From assembly GCA_030535425.1 (NCBI GenBank), contig JAUNHQ010000008.1, positions 1 to 64,000 on the forward strand: a stretch of 64,000 bases of DNA, read 5' to 3'. This DNA comes from Pseudomonadota bacterium. GTDB lineage: Bacteria > Pseudomonadota > Gammaproteobacteria > Burkholderiales > Burkholderiaceae_C. The notes beneath the pieces are model-generated. The model worked only from the letters and a program-made list of their open reading frames with translations. It ran no database searches and was not told where the DNA came from. Made by a program: the position numbers and the translations under genes. This document shows, in pieces, positions 1 to 9,580 of this stretch (position 1 is the first letter of the stretch; each line of letters begins with the position of its first letter).

Positions 1-93
1 GGCCGTCGTCATTTGAAATTGCATGCGCTTGAAGACATAGAAAACAAGCATTTGGTGGATTACTTACAATTGGCGCAAAAAGCAGCAGAATAA
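1..93 (+). CDS. C-terminal end of an unknown protein (cut by window start)
   Basis: Reading frame 1 from the first base gives 30 codons ending in TAA, with a hydrophilic composition ending LAQKAAE. The base composition is more A+T-rich than the genes that follow. No start codon is visible because the gene would begin outside the window. I do not recognise the family, and a fragment this short could be chance open frame. Confidence 0.35.
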   Translation, partial: GRRHLKLHALEDIENKHLVDYLQLAQKAAE

Positions 94-268
94 ATGGAGC
101 TGGCCGTAAATCGTTTCCATTGTTCTTGAAAGAATGCGGATTTCGCGAGTGCAGGCCATGCCAAATTCAGCGAAGTGCTGTACGCACACCCGAAATCCGT
201 ATCGCTCTGATGTCTTTTGATTACAGCTAATGCAACCACCAAGACGTACCTCAGAAGGAGTGCAAATC

Positions 269-619
269 ATGTCCCTGTTCAAAACCACCAGTTTGATTTC
301 CGTCATTCACACCAGCGATTACGAACGGGCGCTGGCCTGGTACCAGCGCTGGCTGGGCCAGCCCGATGAAGTGCCGATGGAGGGCATGGCCGAGTGGCAG
401 CTGATGCCCTCTGCCTGGCTGCAACTGGACAGCAGCGCGCCCGAGAAGGCCGGGCAATCGGCGGTGGCCCTTGGCGTGGACGACGTGGCCCGCTGCCGCG
501 AGGCATGGCTGGCGGCGGGGGTGGTGGCCGGGGAGATCGCTGATTACGGCTTTGTCCAAGTCTGCGATGCGCACGACCCGGACGGCAACCGCGTGTCGCT
601 GGTGCAAGTGAGCGCGTGA
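269..619 (+). CDS. VOC-fold (glyoxalase/bleomycin-resistance superfamily) protein
   Basis: A 116-residue protein of the usual length for a single vicinal-oxygen-chelate domain. It has the paired beta-alpha-beta-beta-beta pattern, an early YERALAWYQRWLG helix and a late DPDGNRVSLVQ strand typical of the superfamily. I chose the ATG at 269 because AGAAGGAG lies about nine bases upstream; an in-frame ATG at 230 has no such site. Family members are dioxygenases, isomerases or drug-binding proteins, and no substrate can be assigned here. It stands alone, convergent with the helicase gene to its right. The 3' flank to 747 (about 130 bases) holds nothing I can name. Confidence 0.75.
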   Translation: MSLFKTTSLISVIHTSDYERALAWYQRWLGQPDEVPMEGMAEWQLMPSAWLQLDSSAPEKAGQSAVALGVDDVARCREAWLAAGVVAGEIADYGFVQVCDAHDPDGNRVSLVQVSA

Positions 620-747
620 ATCAAGCCACAAGCTGCCATGCCCCATGGGCAAATCGGGCTGGCAGCCGTCAATCAGCACGCTGCATGGCGGCGGCCCCGC
701 GCTGGCGCCATGCCATGGTGTGAACAGGCTCTTCCTGGGGCGCCCTG

Positions 748-3700
748 TTACGCGTTGCCCGCGTCCAGCGGCACCATGCGCCCGTCGCCGCTCAAAAAGG
801 CCAGGCGCACCACTTGGCCGGGATACACATGGGCCAGCGCGGCGCGGTAGCGGGCCAGTTGCGCCAGCAGTTGCGGGTCTTGCTCAGGGCGGGCGGCGCT
901 TTTGTAGTCCAGCACCCACCAGCTTTCCGGCCCGTGCGCGCCAGCGCGGCGGCGCACCAGGCGGTCGATGCGCAGGCGCTGGCCCTGGTGGGTCAGCTCC
1001 ACTTCGTTGAAGGCTTGCAGCACTTCACTGTCTGACCAGGCCCAGGCGGCCTGGCCGGTGAAGATGCGCCGCGCCAGGGCTTCGGCGCGCTGGGCCTGCT
1101 CGGCCGTGACGGCGAAGCGGCGCATGGCCTGGGCCAGCCGCTCAGGGCGCCAGCCTTCGGGCGTGTCGCCCGCGTGCTCCAGCAGCCAGTGCATGGCCTC
1201 GCCCAGGCGGCTGGCGTCGGTGGCGGGCTGCGCAGCCGCATGGCCTGATGCTTCTGTTTTGATAGCTACTCGCACGCTCTGGGCGCGCGCAAACGGCCTT
1301 TTTGGCTCTTCTTTTGTGGCTTCTTTTGTGTCTTCTTCCCGCGCTTGCTCTCCGGCAGGCGTTGCAGACCAACCGGGCAATGCGGGCAAGGCAAAGTGCC
1401 CGGCCTGGGGGGCCTGGGCCAGTGCGTTGGCTGTGGGCGCGGGCAGCGTGTCGGCCAGGGTTTCGATGCGCTGCCACCAGCTGCTGGCGGGCTGGGCGTG
1501 GGGGGTGATGCCGGAGAGCACGAGTTGCTGGCGCGCGCGGGTCATGGCCACGTACAGGGCGTTGAGTTCTTCGCGCGCGCTGGCCTCGGCCTCTTGCGCG
1601 GCCAGATCGGCCAGGCTGGGCGGGGGGGCAGATTCGCTGGCGATGAAGGCCAGGCGTGTGGGGGCGGCGGCCTGGCCGGGCCAGTCGATGAGCACGCTGG
1701 CGCCGCCGCGGCGCGGGGGGGCGCTGGCGGCGTCCAGCAGCAGCACTTCGTCGGCTTCCAGCCCCTTGGCGCCATGCACGGTGAGCAGTTGCACCGCGCC
1801 TTGCACGGCGTGGCGCGGGGCGGCCAGGCGCTGGCGGCGCAGGGCGCGCACCCACTGGTAGGCGGTGAGAAAGCGCCCGCCTTGCACGTGCAGGGCCGCG
1901 CCCAGCAGGGCGCGCAGCTGTTGCACGACGTGGCCGCGCTCGGGCGCGGGGGCGGCGGCGGCAAAGCGGGCCAGCACGTCGCGCCGGGTGTACAGGGCTT
2001 GCAGCGCATCGTGCGGCGGCAGGGTGAGCAAGCTGTGCTGGATGTGCATCAATTCGGCGTGCAGCGCTTGTGCATCGTGTGCGGGCAGCTGTGTTTTTGA
2101 AAGCACGTCCAGCCAGGCGGGGCGCTCGGGGCGGGCCATGCCGGGGGCGGCATCGGCCTGTGCTTGTTCGTGGGCTTGTTCGTGGGCCTGCACGGCCAGG
2201 GCGATGCGGGTGAGATCCTCATCGCCCAAGCCGAACAGGGGCGACTTGAGCGCCTGGGCCAGGGCCAGATCGTGCCCGGGGGAGATGAGCGCATCGACCA
2301 GGGCCAGCACGTCTTGCACGGCGGGCAGCTCGCCCAGCAGCAGTTTTTCGGGCTGATCGGCGGGCAGGCCCAAAGCGCGCAGGGCCGCTTGCATTTCGCC
2401 CAAAGGCTCGCGCTTGCGGGCCAGCACCATCAGCCGCGCAGGTGGCACGCCAGCGGCCACGCGCGCGGCCAGCCACTGGGCGGCCTGGCGGCATTCCTGG
2501 GCGCGCAGGCTGTCTTCGAGCAGCTCGCGCGGCTCGGTCAGGCTGTCGCGCCAGGCGGGGCTTTCTGGGTCGGGCGCGTCGGCTTTGCTGGCGCGGGGGG
2601 GGCGCGCAATCAGCGGCAGCGCGGCCACCTGGCCGGGGGTGGCCGATTCGGTGGTGTGGGCGCGAAAGCCGCTGAACTGGCCCGCGTCTTGCGCCGCGCC
2701 CATGACGGCGTTGACAGCGGCCAGCACCTGGGGGCTGTTGCGGCGGGTGTGGTCGCAGGCCAGGCGGTCGCCTTGCAGGGCCTGGACGATGAAGTCTTGC
2801 GCGGCCTCGAACACGCGCGGGTCGGCCCGGCGAAAGCGGTAGATGCTTTGCTTGGGATCGCCCACGATGAAGACGCTGGGCGCGCCCGCGCCGCCGCCCG
2901 CACCGGCGTAGCCAGACAGCCAGGCGTGCAGCGCCTGCCATTGCAGCGGGTTGGTGTCCTGAAATTCGTCAATCATCAAGTGGCGCACGCGCGCGTCCAG
3001 CCGCTCTTGCACCCAGCCGCTTAAAAAAGGATCGGACAGCAGGGTGAGCGCGGCGCGTTCGATGTCGTTCATGTCCACCCAGCCGCGCTCGCGCTTGAGC
3101 TGCGAAAACTCGTCGATCAGCGGGCGCGTGAGGCGGGCCATGCGCTGGTGGTGATTGCGCGCGGCTTGCTGGCGCTGGGCCTGGCGGACGGCCTCGGCCT
3201 CGGCCTGGGCGGCTTTGACCACTTCCATCGCTGCGCTTTGTTCTTTGGCCTTGCTGAAAGCGCGGGGCGTTCCGGTGCCGTTTTCGGTAAACAAGGCGCA
3301 GAGCACTTTTTGCCAGTCGTTGCTGTCCAGCGCCTGGCGCAAATCGTCGCCCTTGGCGGCAAAGCTGCGGGACATGCCGCCCAGCGCGCGGGCGGCGTCG
3401 GCCAGCAACTGCCGCCCCGCTTCGCGCTGCAGCAGCCAGTCGGGCGGCTGGGCCACGCCGGCCATGCGGGGGTAATACGCGTCAAAGGCGGGCACGGCCT
3501 CGTCCACATGGCCGGCGGCGTCGGCCAGGGCAAATTCCACGCGCTTGGCCAGCGCGCCTTGCAGCGCCTCGTGCGCGCGGTGGCGGCCCAAATCGGCCAC
3601 CAGGGCCGCGTAGTCGGCCGTCAGGCCCGCATCGGCGGCCACGCGGCGTAGGTAGCGGCGCCACACCTCGGCCACGGCGTCGGCGTCGTCTTCCAGCAGC

Positions 3701-4194
3701 TCGTACACCGAAGGCAGGCCCAGGCTTTGCAGCACTTGCAGCGGCGCGTTGCGCAGCAAGGCGGCAAACCAGCTGTGAAAAGTGCGTATCTGCACCGGCC
3801 GGCCCACGGCCAGCAGGGCCGGGTAGGCCTTGTGCAGCGCCGCGCGCAACTGGCGCGCCTGCTCGGGCGGCATGCCGCGCTCCAGCAAGGCTTGCTCGCA
3901 GTCTTGCAGGCTGCCCCGGGCAAACGTGGCCAGCCACTCTTGCAGGCGCTGGCGCATTTCGCCTGCGGCTTTTTTGGTGAAGGTGATGGCCAGAATCTCC
4001 TGCGGCTCGGCCCCTTCGATCAGCGCCCGCAGCATGCGCGAGACCAGCATCCAGGTCTTGCCCGCGCCGGCGCAGGCTTGCACGGCCACGCTGCGGCGCG
4101 GGTCGCACGCCACGGCGTAAAAGGCCTCGCGCGTGCAGGGCTGGCCGTTGTGTTCGTAGGCGGGGGGAGTGGTGGGGGTGGGCGTGTTGGTCAT
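748..4194 (-). CDS. addA: UvrD/Rep-type helicase-nuclease, AddA-like
   Basis: A 1148-residue superfamily 1A helicase with a C-terminal RecB-type nuclease, matching the AddA layout. Walker A (AGAGKT) is at about residues 42-47 and motif Ia (TFTKKAAGEM) at 71-80. The Walker B segment MIDEFQDTNP is near 405, GDPKQSIYRF near 443 and the VHGAKGLE helicase motif near 806. The nuclease motif VLDYKSA lies near 1095. Together with the upstream gene it would form the AddAB double-strand-break end-resection enzyme that replaces RecBCD. The start at 4194 gives MTNTPTP and leaves 64 bases after the partner gene; an upstream in-frame ATG at 4356 would overlap that gene. A copy of the local hairpin repeat lies inside the frame at about residues 965-981, in the linker before the nuclease domain. 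Confidence 0.85.
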   Translation of the reverse strand: MTNTPTPTTPPAYEHNGQPCTREAFYAVACDPRRSVAVQACAGAGKTWMLVSRMLRALIEGAEPQEILAITFTKKAAGEMRQRLQEWLATFARGSLQDCEQALLERGMPPEQARQLRAALHKAYPALLAVGRPVQIRTFHSWFAALLRNAPLQVLQSLGLPSVYELLEDDADAVAEVWRRYLRRVAADAGLTADYAALVADLGRHRAHEALQGALAKRVEFALADAAGHVDEAVPAFDAYYPRMAGVAQPPDWLLQREAGRQLLADAARALGGMSRSFAAKGDDLRQALDSNDWQKVLCALFTENGTGTPRAFSKAKEQSAAMEVVKAAQAEAEAVRQAQRQQAARNHHQRMARLTRPLIDEFSQLKRERGWVDMNDIERAALTLLSDPFLSGWVQERLDARVRHLMIDEFQDTNPLQWQALHAWLSGYAGAGGGAGAPSVFIVGDPKQSIYRFRRADPRVFEAAQDFIVQALQGDRLACDHTRRNSPQVLAAVNAVMGAAQDAGQFSGFRAHTTESATPGQVAALPLIARPPRASKADAPDPESPAWRDSLTEPRELLEDSLRAQECRQAAQWLAARVAAGVPPARLMVLARKREPLGEMQAALRALGLPADQPEKLLLGELPAVQDVLALVDALISPGHDLALAQALKSPLFGLGDEDLTRIALAVQAHEQAHEQAQADAAPGMARPERPAWLDVLSKTQLPAHDAQALHAELMHIQHSLLTLPPHDALQALYTRRDVLARFAAAAPAPERGHVVQQLRALLGAALHVQGGRFLTAYQWVRALRRQRLAAPRHAVQGAVQLLTVHGAKGLEADEVLLLDAASAPPRRGGASVLIDWPGQAAAPTRLAFIASESAPPPSLADLAAQEAEASAREELNALYVAMTRARQQLVLSGITPHAQPASSWWQRIETLADTLPAPTANALAQAPQAGHFALPALPGWSATPAGEQAREEDTKEATKEEPKRPFARAQSVRVAIKTEASGHAAAQPATDASRLGEAMHWLLEHAGDTPEGWRPERLAQAMRRFAVTAEQAQRAEALARRIFTGQAAWAWSDSEVLQAFNEVELTHQGQRLRIDRLVRRRAGAHGPESWWVLDYKSAARPEQDPQLLAQLARYRAALAHVYPGQVVRLAFLSGDGRMVPLDAGNA
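1252..1300. repeat. Comamonadaceae-type hairpin repeat, copy A, inside a coding region
   Basis: This stretch carries TTTTGATAGCTACTCGC followed by GCGCGCAAACGGCC. It is a degenerate copy of the intergenic repeat seen at seven other places in the window. Here it is in frame within the AddA-like gene and is translated as part of a charged linker. Confidence 0.6.
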
Positions 4195-4258
4195 ACGTCC
4201 GCTGCTCTTGTGCGGTGCTGGACACGAAGGTTGGTCAAACAGGGCCGGGACATCTGCG

Positions 4259-6823
4259 TCATGCCGCCCACCAGTCTTTGCGGCACAGCCCGCGCGCGTC
4301 GCACCAGCCGCACACGCTGCCTTCGCCCAGCGCGGGCAGGGGAGCGCCTTGGGCAATGCGGGCCATGTCGTGGGCCATGCCTTCGTACAGCTGCGCGGCC
4401 AGGGCGGGCAAGTCGGGCAGCTCGTGCAGGCTGGGGGTTTCGCGCTCGGCCAGGTTCAGGTAGGCGGCGCGGGGCTGCTCGCCGCCGGCCAGCAGGGCGT
4501 AAAAGGGCAGTTGGGTGTCTTCGTTGCCGGCTTTGACGCGGTCTTTGGTTTTGCTCAGGGATTCGGTTTTGTAGTCCAGCAGCAGGGCCGTGCCGCCCGG
4601 CAGGCGGTCGATGCGGTCGATCTGGCCGCGCAGGGTGAGACTGCCGCGCTGTTCGCGGCAGGTTTTTTCTGCGGCTTCAAACACGGCGCCGCTGGCTTCG
4701 TGGTCGGCCAGCCATTTCAGGTAGGCATCGCGCAGGGGGGGCCAGGCCACGGCAAAGGGCATGAATTCGCCCGGCTCGTCGGCCAGGCCCAGGGCCTGGG
4801 TGGCGTGCTCGGCGGCGTTTTGCATCAGGGCGTGGCGGTCGGCATCCGGGCTTTGCTGCAAGGCGGTGTGAAAGGCGTGCAGCACGGCGTGCAGCCAGTT
4901 GCCCCAGTCGCGTTTGTCGATGTCCACGTCCAGCTCGCCTTCGGCCGACAGGCCGAGCTGGCGCAGGGCGAAAAAGCGGTAGGGGCAGGCGCGCAGCATG
5001 TCGTAGCCGCTGGCCGACAAGGGCTGGGCGGGCAGCGCACTGCCAACGGGGGCGGGGCGGTTGGTGGGGGCGGTGGGCACGGTGCGCGGCGGGCGCGGGT
5101 CGCCAGCGGGGGCGGCGGGCAGGGCGCCATCCAGCTGCATGGCCTGCACCAGGGGCGAGGGCAGCAGGTGTTCACCGCTGTCGTCGCTGGCGCGCCAGAG
5201 CAGATCGACGTGCGGCACGCACAGCGCCGTGCGCCAGGCGGCCAGCTGGGCCAGGCGCAGGGTGTCGCGCGAGGGCAGGCGCAGGGCCTGGCGCTGGGCG
5301 CTGCTCCAGGGGCCGGCCGGCTCGGGGGCGGCGGGCAGGCGCTGCTCATCCGCGCCGGGCAGCACCAGGGCGGCAAAGGGGCGGCCCAGCAGCTGGGCCA
5401 GGGGCAAGATGGTGACGGGCGCGTCGGGTGTGTGCGGGGGGCGAAAGCTGGCGGCTTCCAGCGTGTCGGTGAACCAGCGGGTGTATTCGCCCAGGCGCAT
5501 GCGGCGCTGCGCGGCAGGCCATTGGCGCCAGCGGGCCAGGGCGGCTTCGTCCAGGCCCAGGGCGGCAATCAGGGCCTGGCCCGCCGCGTCGGCCGCCAGC
5601 AGCGGCCACAGGCCCGCGCCTTCGGCCAGGGCGCGGGTGGCGGCCAGCCAGTCGCACAGGGGTCGGGATTCGCGGCGCGGTTCGGCCAGGGGGGTGCGCA
5701 AGGCTTCGACCTGCGCGGTCAGCGTCTGGCCGTGGGTGAGCTGGGCGGCCTGGGCCCAGCCGCGCACCGCGTCGCGGCGCAAGCGGCGTTCCAGCCGGCT
5801 CACGGCCGGGGGGGCGAAGGCGGGGCTGAGCTTGAGGGCATCCAGCACCTCGTCGGTGCTGGCGTGGGGGGCGCAGGCGTGCAGCCACGCGGCCAGGCTG
5901 GCAGCGGCGTGGGTGGTGGAAAGCCGCCAGCCCGTTTCGTCGTGCAAGGGCACGCCCTGCGCGGCCAGCAGGGCGCTGATGCGGCGGGTGAGCACGCGGT
6001 CGCCCGCCACCAGGGCCACGGGGGCGCGGCCTTCGGCCAGGTGGCGCAGCACGCAGGCGGCGGCGCGTTCGGCTTCGTCTTCGCCGTCGGCGCAGGTGTG
6101 GGGGCGCACCTGGCCCGTGGGCAGGGCGGGCAGGTCCCAGGCCAGCAGCACGGTTTGCTCAAAAAAATGCTCGGCCAGCGTGGCCACCAGGGGGTCGGGC
6201 TGGTGGCCTTGCACGACGATCAGGGCGTCCAGCGACTGGGCGATGCGCGGGGCAAACAGCACGTCGGTGGCGTAGTCGCTGTTTTCGGCCCAGGCCAGGG
6301 CGATGCGGCCTAAGGCGGCTTCCAGCGCCAGCGGGCCGTCGCTGACGGCGGGCAGCGCCGCGCGCGCCTGCGCAGCCCAGTCGGGGCGCTGCGCCGGCGG
6401 CACGCTGGCGGCCAGTTGCCCCAGTGGCGTGGCCTGCTCCAGCAGCGGCCCAGCCAACAGGGCGCGCTGCGCGCCCAGGCCCGCGCCTTCCAGCAGCGAG
6501 GCGGCGGTGAGCAAGTCGCGCCCGTGGTCAAAGCTCAGGTCGTTCGGCCCCGGCTCAAACCAGCCCACCCGGGCCGCCCAGGTGTGCGTGGTTTCAAAGC
6601 GGGGGGCAAAGCCGTTGGGAAACTGCTGCGCCCACAGGCGCGCGGCCAGCGGCAGCAGTTGCGCATAGGGCAGCAGCACCACGCTGCGGGCGGGGTGCGC
6701 GGCCAGATCGTGCAACTGCGCCTGCACCTGGGCCAGCAGCGCATGCCAGGCGGCCAGTACGGCGGGAGCGGCGGCAGCGGCAGGGACGGCGTCGGGGTTA
6801 TCGTTTTCAGCTATCACGGTCAT
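4259..6823 (-). CDS. addB: AddB-like PD-(D/E)XK nuclease / inactivated helicase
   Basis: An 854-residue protein upstream of the AddA-like helicase on the same strand. No Walker A motif is visible in the N-terminal region, as expected for short proteobacterial AddB-type subunits. The C-terminal third starts with SASGYDMLRACPYRFF near residue 600 and carries the nuclease motif LLLDYKTES near 746. It ends with CGWCDARGLC near 837-846. The single early Cys plus the three late Cys fit the iron-sulfur clasp of AddB/RecB-family nucleases. I took the ATG at 6823 (MTVIAEN). A longer open frame reaches 7270 but would overlap trxA on the other strand. Divergent from trxA. Confidence 0.82.
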   Translation of the reverse strand: MTVIAENDNPDAVPAAAAAPAVLAAWHALLAQVQAQLHDLAAHPARSVVLLPYAQLLPLAARLWAQQFPNGFAPRFETTHTWAARVGWFEPGPNDLSFDHGRDLLTAASLLEGAGLGAQRALLAGPLLEQATPLGQLAASVPPAQRPDWAAQARAALPAVSDGPLALEAALGRIALAWAENSDYATDVLFAPRIAQSLDALIVVQGHQPDPLVATLAEHFFEQTVLLAWDLPALPTGQVRPHTCADGEDEAERAAACVLRHLAEGRAPVALVAGDRVLTRRISALLAAQGVPLHDETGWRLSTTHAAASLAAWLHACAPHASTDEVLDALKLSPAFAPPAVSRLERRLRRDAVRGWAQAAQLTHGQTLTAQVEALRTPLAEPRRESRPLCDWLAATRALAEGAGLWPLLAADAAGQALIAALGLDEAALARWRQWPAAQRRMRLGEYTRWFTDTLEAASFRPPHTPDAPVTILPLAQLLGRPFAALVLPGADEQRLPAAPEPAGPWSSAQRQALRLPSRDTLRLAQLAAWRTALCVPHVDLLWRASDDSGEHLLPSPLVQAMQLDGALPAAPAGDPRPPRTVPTAPTNRPAPVGSALPAQPLSASGYDMLRACPYRFFALRQLGLSAEGELDVDIDKRDWGNWLHAVLHAFHTALQQSPDADRHALMQNAAEHATQALGLADEPGEFMPFAVAWPPLRDAYLKWLADHEASGAVFEAAEKTCREQRGSLTLRGQIDRIDRLPGGTALLLDYKTESLSKTKDRVKAGNEDTQLPFYALLAGGEQPRAAYLNLAERETPSLHELPDLPALAAQLYEGMAHDMARIAQGAPLPALGEGSVCGWCDARGLCRKDWWAA

Positions 6824-6946
6824 AGCAAGCGGGCTTGCCGCCACAAGGAAGCGGGTGGGGGGGTTTCTGTCACAATCTTGGCACTTTAGCGGCTCATCCC
6901 CTTGGCAAAGGGGATTGCTTTTTTGAAAAAGGAAAGGCTTTTTCCC

Positions 6947-7276
6947 ATGGCCAGCGATTTGATCAAACACGTGAGCGACAGCTCTTTTGAAACCGACGTT
7001 CTGCAATCGGACAAACCGGTGCTGGTGGATTTCTGGGCCGAGTGGTGCGGCCCTTGCAAGGCCATTGCCCCCGCGCTGGACGAGCTGGCCGCCATTTACG
7101 ACGGCAAGGTGCAGGTGGTCAAGGTCAACGTCGATGAAAACCGCACCGTGCCGGCCAAACTGGGTATTCGCGGCATCCCCACGCTGATGGTGTTCAAGAA
7201 CGGGCAACTGGCCGCCACCAAGGTGGGGGCGCTGACCAAGGCGCAGCTGGCGCAGTTCATTGAGCAGCACATGTAA
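6947..7276 (+). CDS. trxA: Thioredoxin 1
   Basis: A 109-residue thioredoxin with the active-site WCGPCK at residues 33-38 and the conserved cis-proline loop GIPT around Pro78. It is the cytoplasmic dithiol reductant for ribonucleotide reductase, PAPS reductase, methionine sulfoxide reductases and others, recharged by thioredoxin reductase. The start at 6947 has AGGAAAGG about ten bases upstream; an in-frame ATG at 6902 would add 15 lysine-rich residues not normal for the family. In E. coli trxA is followed by rho. Here no rho is seen, and a TonB receptor on the other strand comes next. Confidence 0.97.
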   Translation: MASDLIKHVSDSSFETDVLQSDKPVLVDFWAEWCGPCKAIAPALDELAAIYDGKVQVVKVNVDENRTVPAKLGIRGIPTLMVFKNGQLAATKVGALTKAQLAQFIEQHM

Positions 7277-7672
7277 GTCATTTCTCCCCCTTTTGCTCCG
7301 TGGCGCACCATCAAAGGCTGGGTGAAGGGCTGGGTGGGGGAGAGCATCTCCAGGCCGCTTTCACCAAGGCCTGCTGAGGAAATAAACAGCACAGCCCAAG
7401 CCACATCCGAAATCAGGGCGTGAAAGCGCGGGCATAAGCACCGTCAAAAGCGTCCTTTTCCTGACCGTTCGCCAAGTCGCCAGGCTTTTCTGGCTTAGGA
7501 CCCCGTGGCCTGCCAAGCCAGTCACTGGCCTTCAGCCGGGAGGAAAAAGCCCAGCAGCAAGCCGTAAAGCCTGCACCAAGTCCAGTCACACCAGTGGCCA
7601 GGGGTTTTCCCCTGGCCATTGGTGGTGCCCCCTTGGAAAAGAGCGTGCCAGCGCCTCAAGGGAAAACCAGCC
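7277..7672. other. Intergenic region between trxA and the TonB receptor
   Basis: About 400 bases without a convincing gene. Short open frames exist on both strands, but none has a ribosome-binding site or a recognisable product. The only structure I can point to is the strong hairpin at 7595-7618. Confidence 0.6.
7595..7618. terminator. Perfect 10-bp hairpin between convergent trxA and btuB-like genes
   Basis: TGGCCAGGGG and CCCCTGGCCA are exact reverse complements separated by TTTT. The position, between two convergent genes, suggests transcription termination for one or both. There is no clear run of T after either arm, so it may instead be a 3'-end stabiliser. Confidence 0.45.
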
Positions 7673-9580
7673 TCACATCCCCGTCCAGCGCAGGCCGACA
7701 TAGAACGTGCGCCCCGGCGTGGCGTAACCGTGCGCCAGTTGGTAGGCCTTGTCGCCCACGTTGTCGATGCGCGCCAGCAGCTGCCACTGGCGGGCAAGGG
7801 TGGTGCTGGCGTACAGGTTGACCAGGCCGTAGCCGCCCAGGCGGCGGGTGTTGGCGGCGTTGTCCCAGCGGTGGCTGCTGGCCTGCCATTCGGCGCCCAG
7901 CGTCCAGGCCAGGCTGCCGGTGTGCACGCGGGTGTCGGCGGCCAGTTTCAGCATGCGCTGGGCGCGGCGGGCCAGCAACTTGCCGGTGTCCAGGTTTCTG
8001 GGGTCTTGCCAGTCCAGCGAGCCGCTCAAGTTGACCTGGCCCAGCCGCGTGCCGCCGCTGATGGTGACACCCTGGTAGCGCGCGCGGCCGGTGTTTTCAT
8101 AGCAGCCAAAGCTTGATGCGCACGCGCCCGCCGCGCCAAAGCTGATGAGGTCGCGCACGCGGTTGCGGTAGAGGGTGACGCTGGCGTGCGAGCCGCCTTG
8201 CGCCCAGTGCAGGCCCAGCTCCATGTTGCGGCCTTTTTCGGGGGTGAGCTGCGGCTGCCCGTATTCGCTGAAGCGCTGGTACAGCGTGGGCACGCGAAAA
8301 GCCGTGCCCACCGCGCCGCTGATGCGCCAGCCGGGCGCAAAGGCATAGCCATAGGTCAGCCCGCCCGTGGTCTGGCCGCCGAATTCGCTGTCGCGGTCGT
8401 GCCGCAGGTTGACTTGCAGCGTGTGCGGCCCGGCGCTCAAGCCATAGCCCAGGGCCAGCGCGTTCTGGTGGCGGCTGCGGTCGATGGGGTCGTTGACCAG
8501 CGCGTCCTCGCGCCGCTCCAGCGCCGCCGTCAGCAGGTGCGGGCCCTGGCGCCATTCGTTGTGCAGCAGGTAATTGCGCAGCGTGGTGCGGGTCAGGTAG
8601 GGCGAGGGGTCGGTTTCATAACGCTGGCGCGACTGGCTGACCGACAGGCGCGTGCTGTAGGCCCGGCTCCACTGGGCCGCCCAGGTGGCGCCCAGGGTGG
8701 ACAGGCGGTTGTGGGCATGGTCGTCGCTGCTGGAGTTGAAGGCGTCGTACTGCGCGTCCATGTCGGTGTGGGTGCCGCTCACATCCAGCCGGTGCGCGCC
8801 GTTGATTTGCCAGCCCAGGCGGCCGCTGGCGGCGCTTTGGCGGTAGCCGTCGCAGTCGTGCGGGCCATCGGCAGGCTTGGCGTCAAAGCCCTGGCTCACG
8901 TCGCGCTCGGCCCCCAAGGCGTAGTCCACCGCGCCGCTTTGGCCCGAAAAACCCGCCTGAAGTCGCCCGGTGCGGCGGTTGCCCGCACCCACCCCCACGT
9001 AAGGGGTGAAAGCGCCCTCGCCTTTTTTGGTAAAGATCTGGATCACCCCCGCCACGGCGTCAGAGCCATACACGGCAGCGGCTGCGCCGCGCACGATCTC
9101 AATACGCTCCACCTGCCCCAGGGCCATGGCCTCCCAGGGCGCGCCGCCGGTCGATTGCGTGTCCACGCGCACACCGTCGATGTACACCGCCGTAAAGCGC
9201 GTCTCGGCCCCGCGCAAAAACACGCTGGTGGCCGTGCCCGGCCCGCCGTTGCGCGACAGCGCCAGCCCCGGCTGGCGTTGCAGCACGTCGGCAATGGTGA
9301 CGGCGCCGCTTTGGCGAATCTGCTGCTCGTCAATCAGCGTCACATCGGCCAGCACATCGGTCAGCGGCTGGGCCACGCGCGTGGCCGTCACCACCGTGTC
9401 GCTCAAGGTCGCCGCCGGCTCAGGGGCCGATGCCGGCGCAGAAACAGGCGCCGCCGTTTGCGCCAGGCTGGGCGCGCTGGCGCACAGCCATGCGGCGGCC
9501 CATGCGGCGGCGCGTGCAGACACCCGTACAGACGCATGCGGCAGCGCGGCCGGCCGCAGGCAAGGCAGAAAATTTGTCAT
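7673..9580 (-). CDS. btuB: TonB-dependent outer-membrane receptor, probable cobalamin/cobinamide transporter
   Basis: A 635-residue TonB-dependent receptor. A signal peptide ends near Ala40 (APSLA), followed by a TonB-box-like DTVVTATR at 61-68. The plug domain includes the QRQPGLALSRNGG and VYIDGVRVDTQ segments, and the beta-barrel ends in an aromatic-rich strand. The length and plug motifs resemble BtuB. The decisive evidence is upstream: the leader between 9698 and 9955 folds as a cobalamin riboswitch, so the receptor should be made when cobalamin is scarce. No periplasmic BtuF or inner-membrane BtuCD is adjacent. The start at 9580 (MTNFLPC) is 118 bases after the riboswitch. Confidence 0.87.
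   Translation of the reverse strand: MTNFLPCLRPAALPHASVRVSARAAAWAAAWLCASAPSLAQTAAPVSAPASAPEPAATLSDTVVTATRVAQPLTDVLADVTLIDEQQIRQSGAVTIADVLQRQPGLALSRNGGPGTATSVFLRGAETRFTAVYIDGVRVDTQSTGGAPWEAMALGQVERIEIVRGAAAAVYGSDAVAGVIQIFTKKGEGAFTPYVGVGAGNRRTGRLQAGFSGQSGAVDYALGAERDVSQGFDAKPADGPHDCDGYRQSAASGRLGWQINGAHRLDVSGTHTDMDAQYDAFNSSSDDHAHNRLSTLGATWAAQWSRAYSTRLSVSQSRQRYETDPSPYLTRTTLRNYLLHNEWRQGPHLLTAALERREDALVNDPIDRSRHQNALALGYGLSAGPHTLQVNLRHDRDSEFGGQTTGGLTYGYAFAPGWRISGAVGTAFRVPTLYQRFSEYGQPQLTPEKGRNMELGLHWAQGGSHASVTLYRNRVRDLISFGAAGACASSFGCYENTGRARYQGVTISGGTRLGQVNLSGSLDWQDPRNLDTGKLLARRAQRMLKLAADTRVHTGSLAWTLGAEWQASSHRWDNAANTRRLGGYGLVNLYASTTLARQWQLLARIDNVGDKAYQLAHGYATPGRTFYVGLRWTGM

Noticed and set aside
4169..6313. 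Open plus-strand frame of 714 codons opposite the AddB-like gene
   Set aside because: Gly/Gln/Ala-rich with no domain, and the opposite strand has clear AddB motifs.
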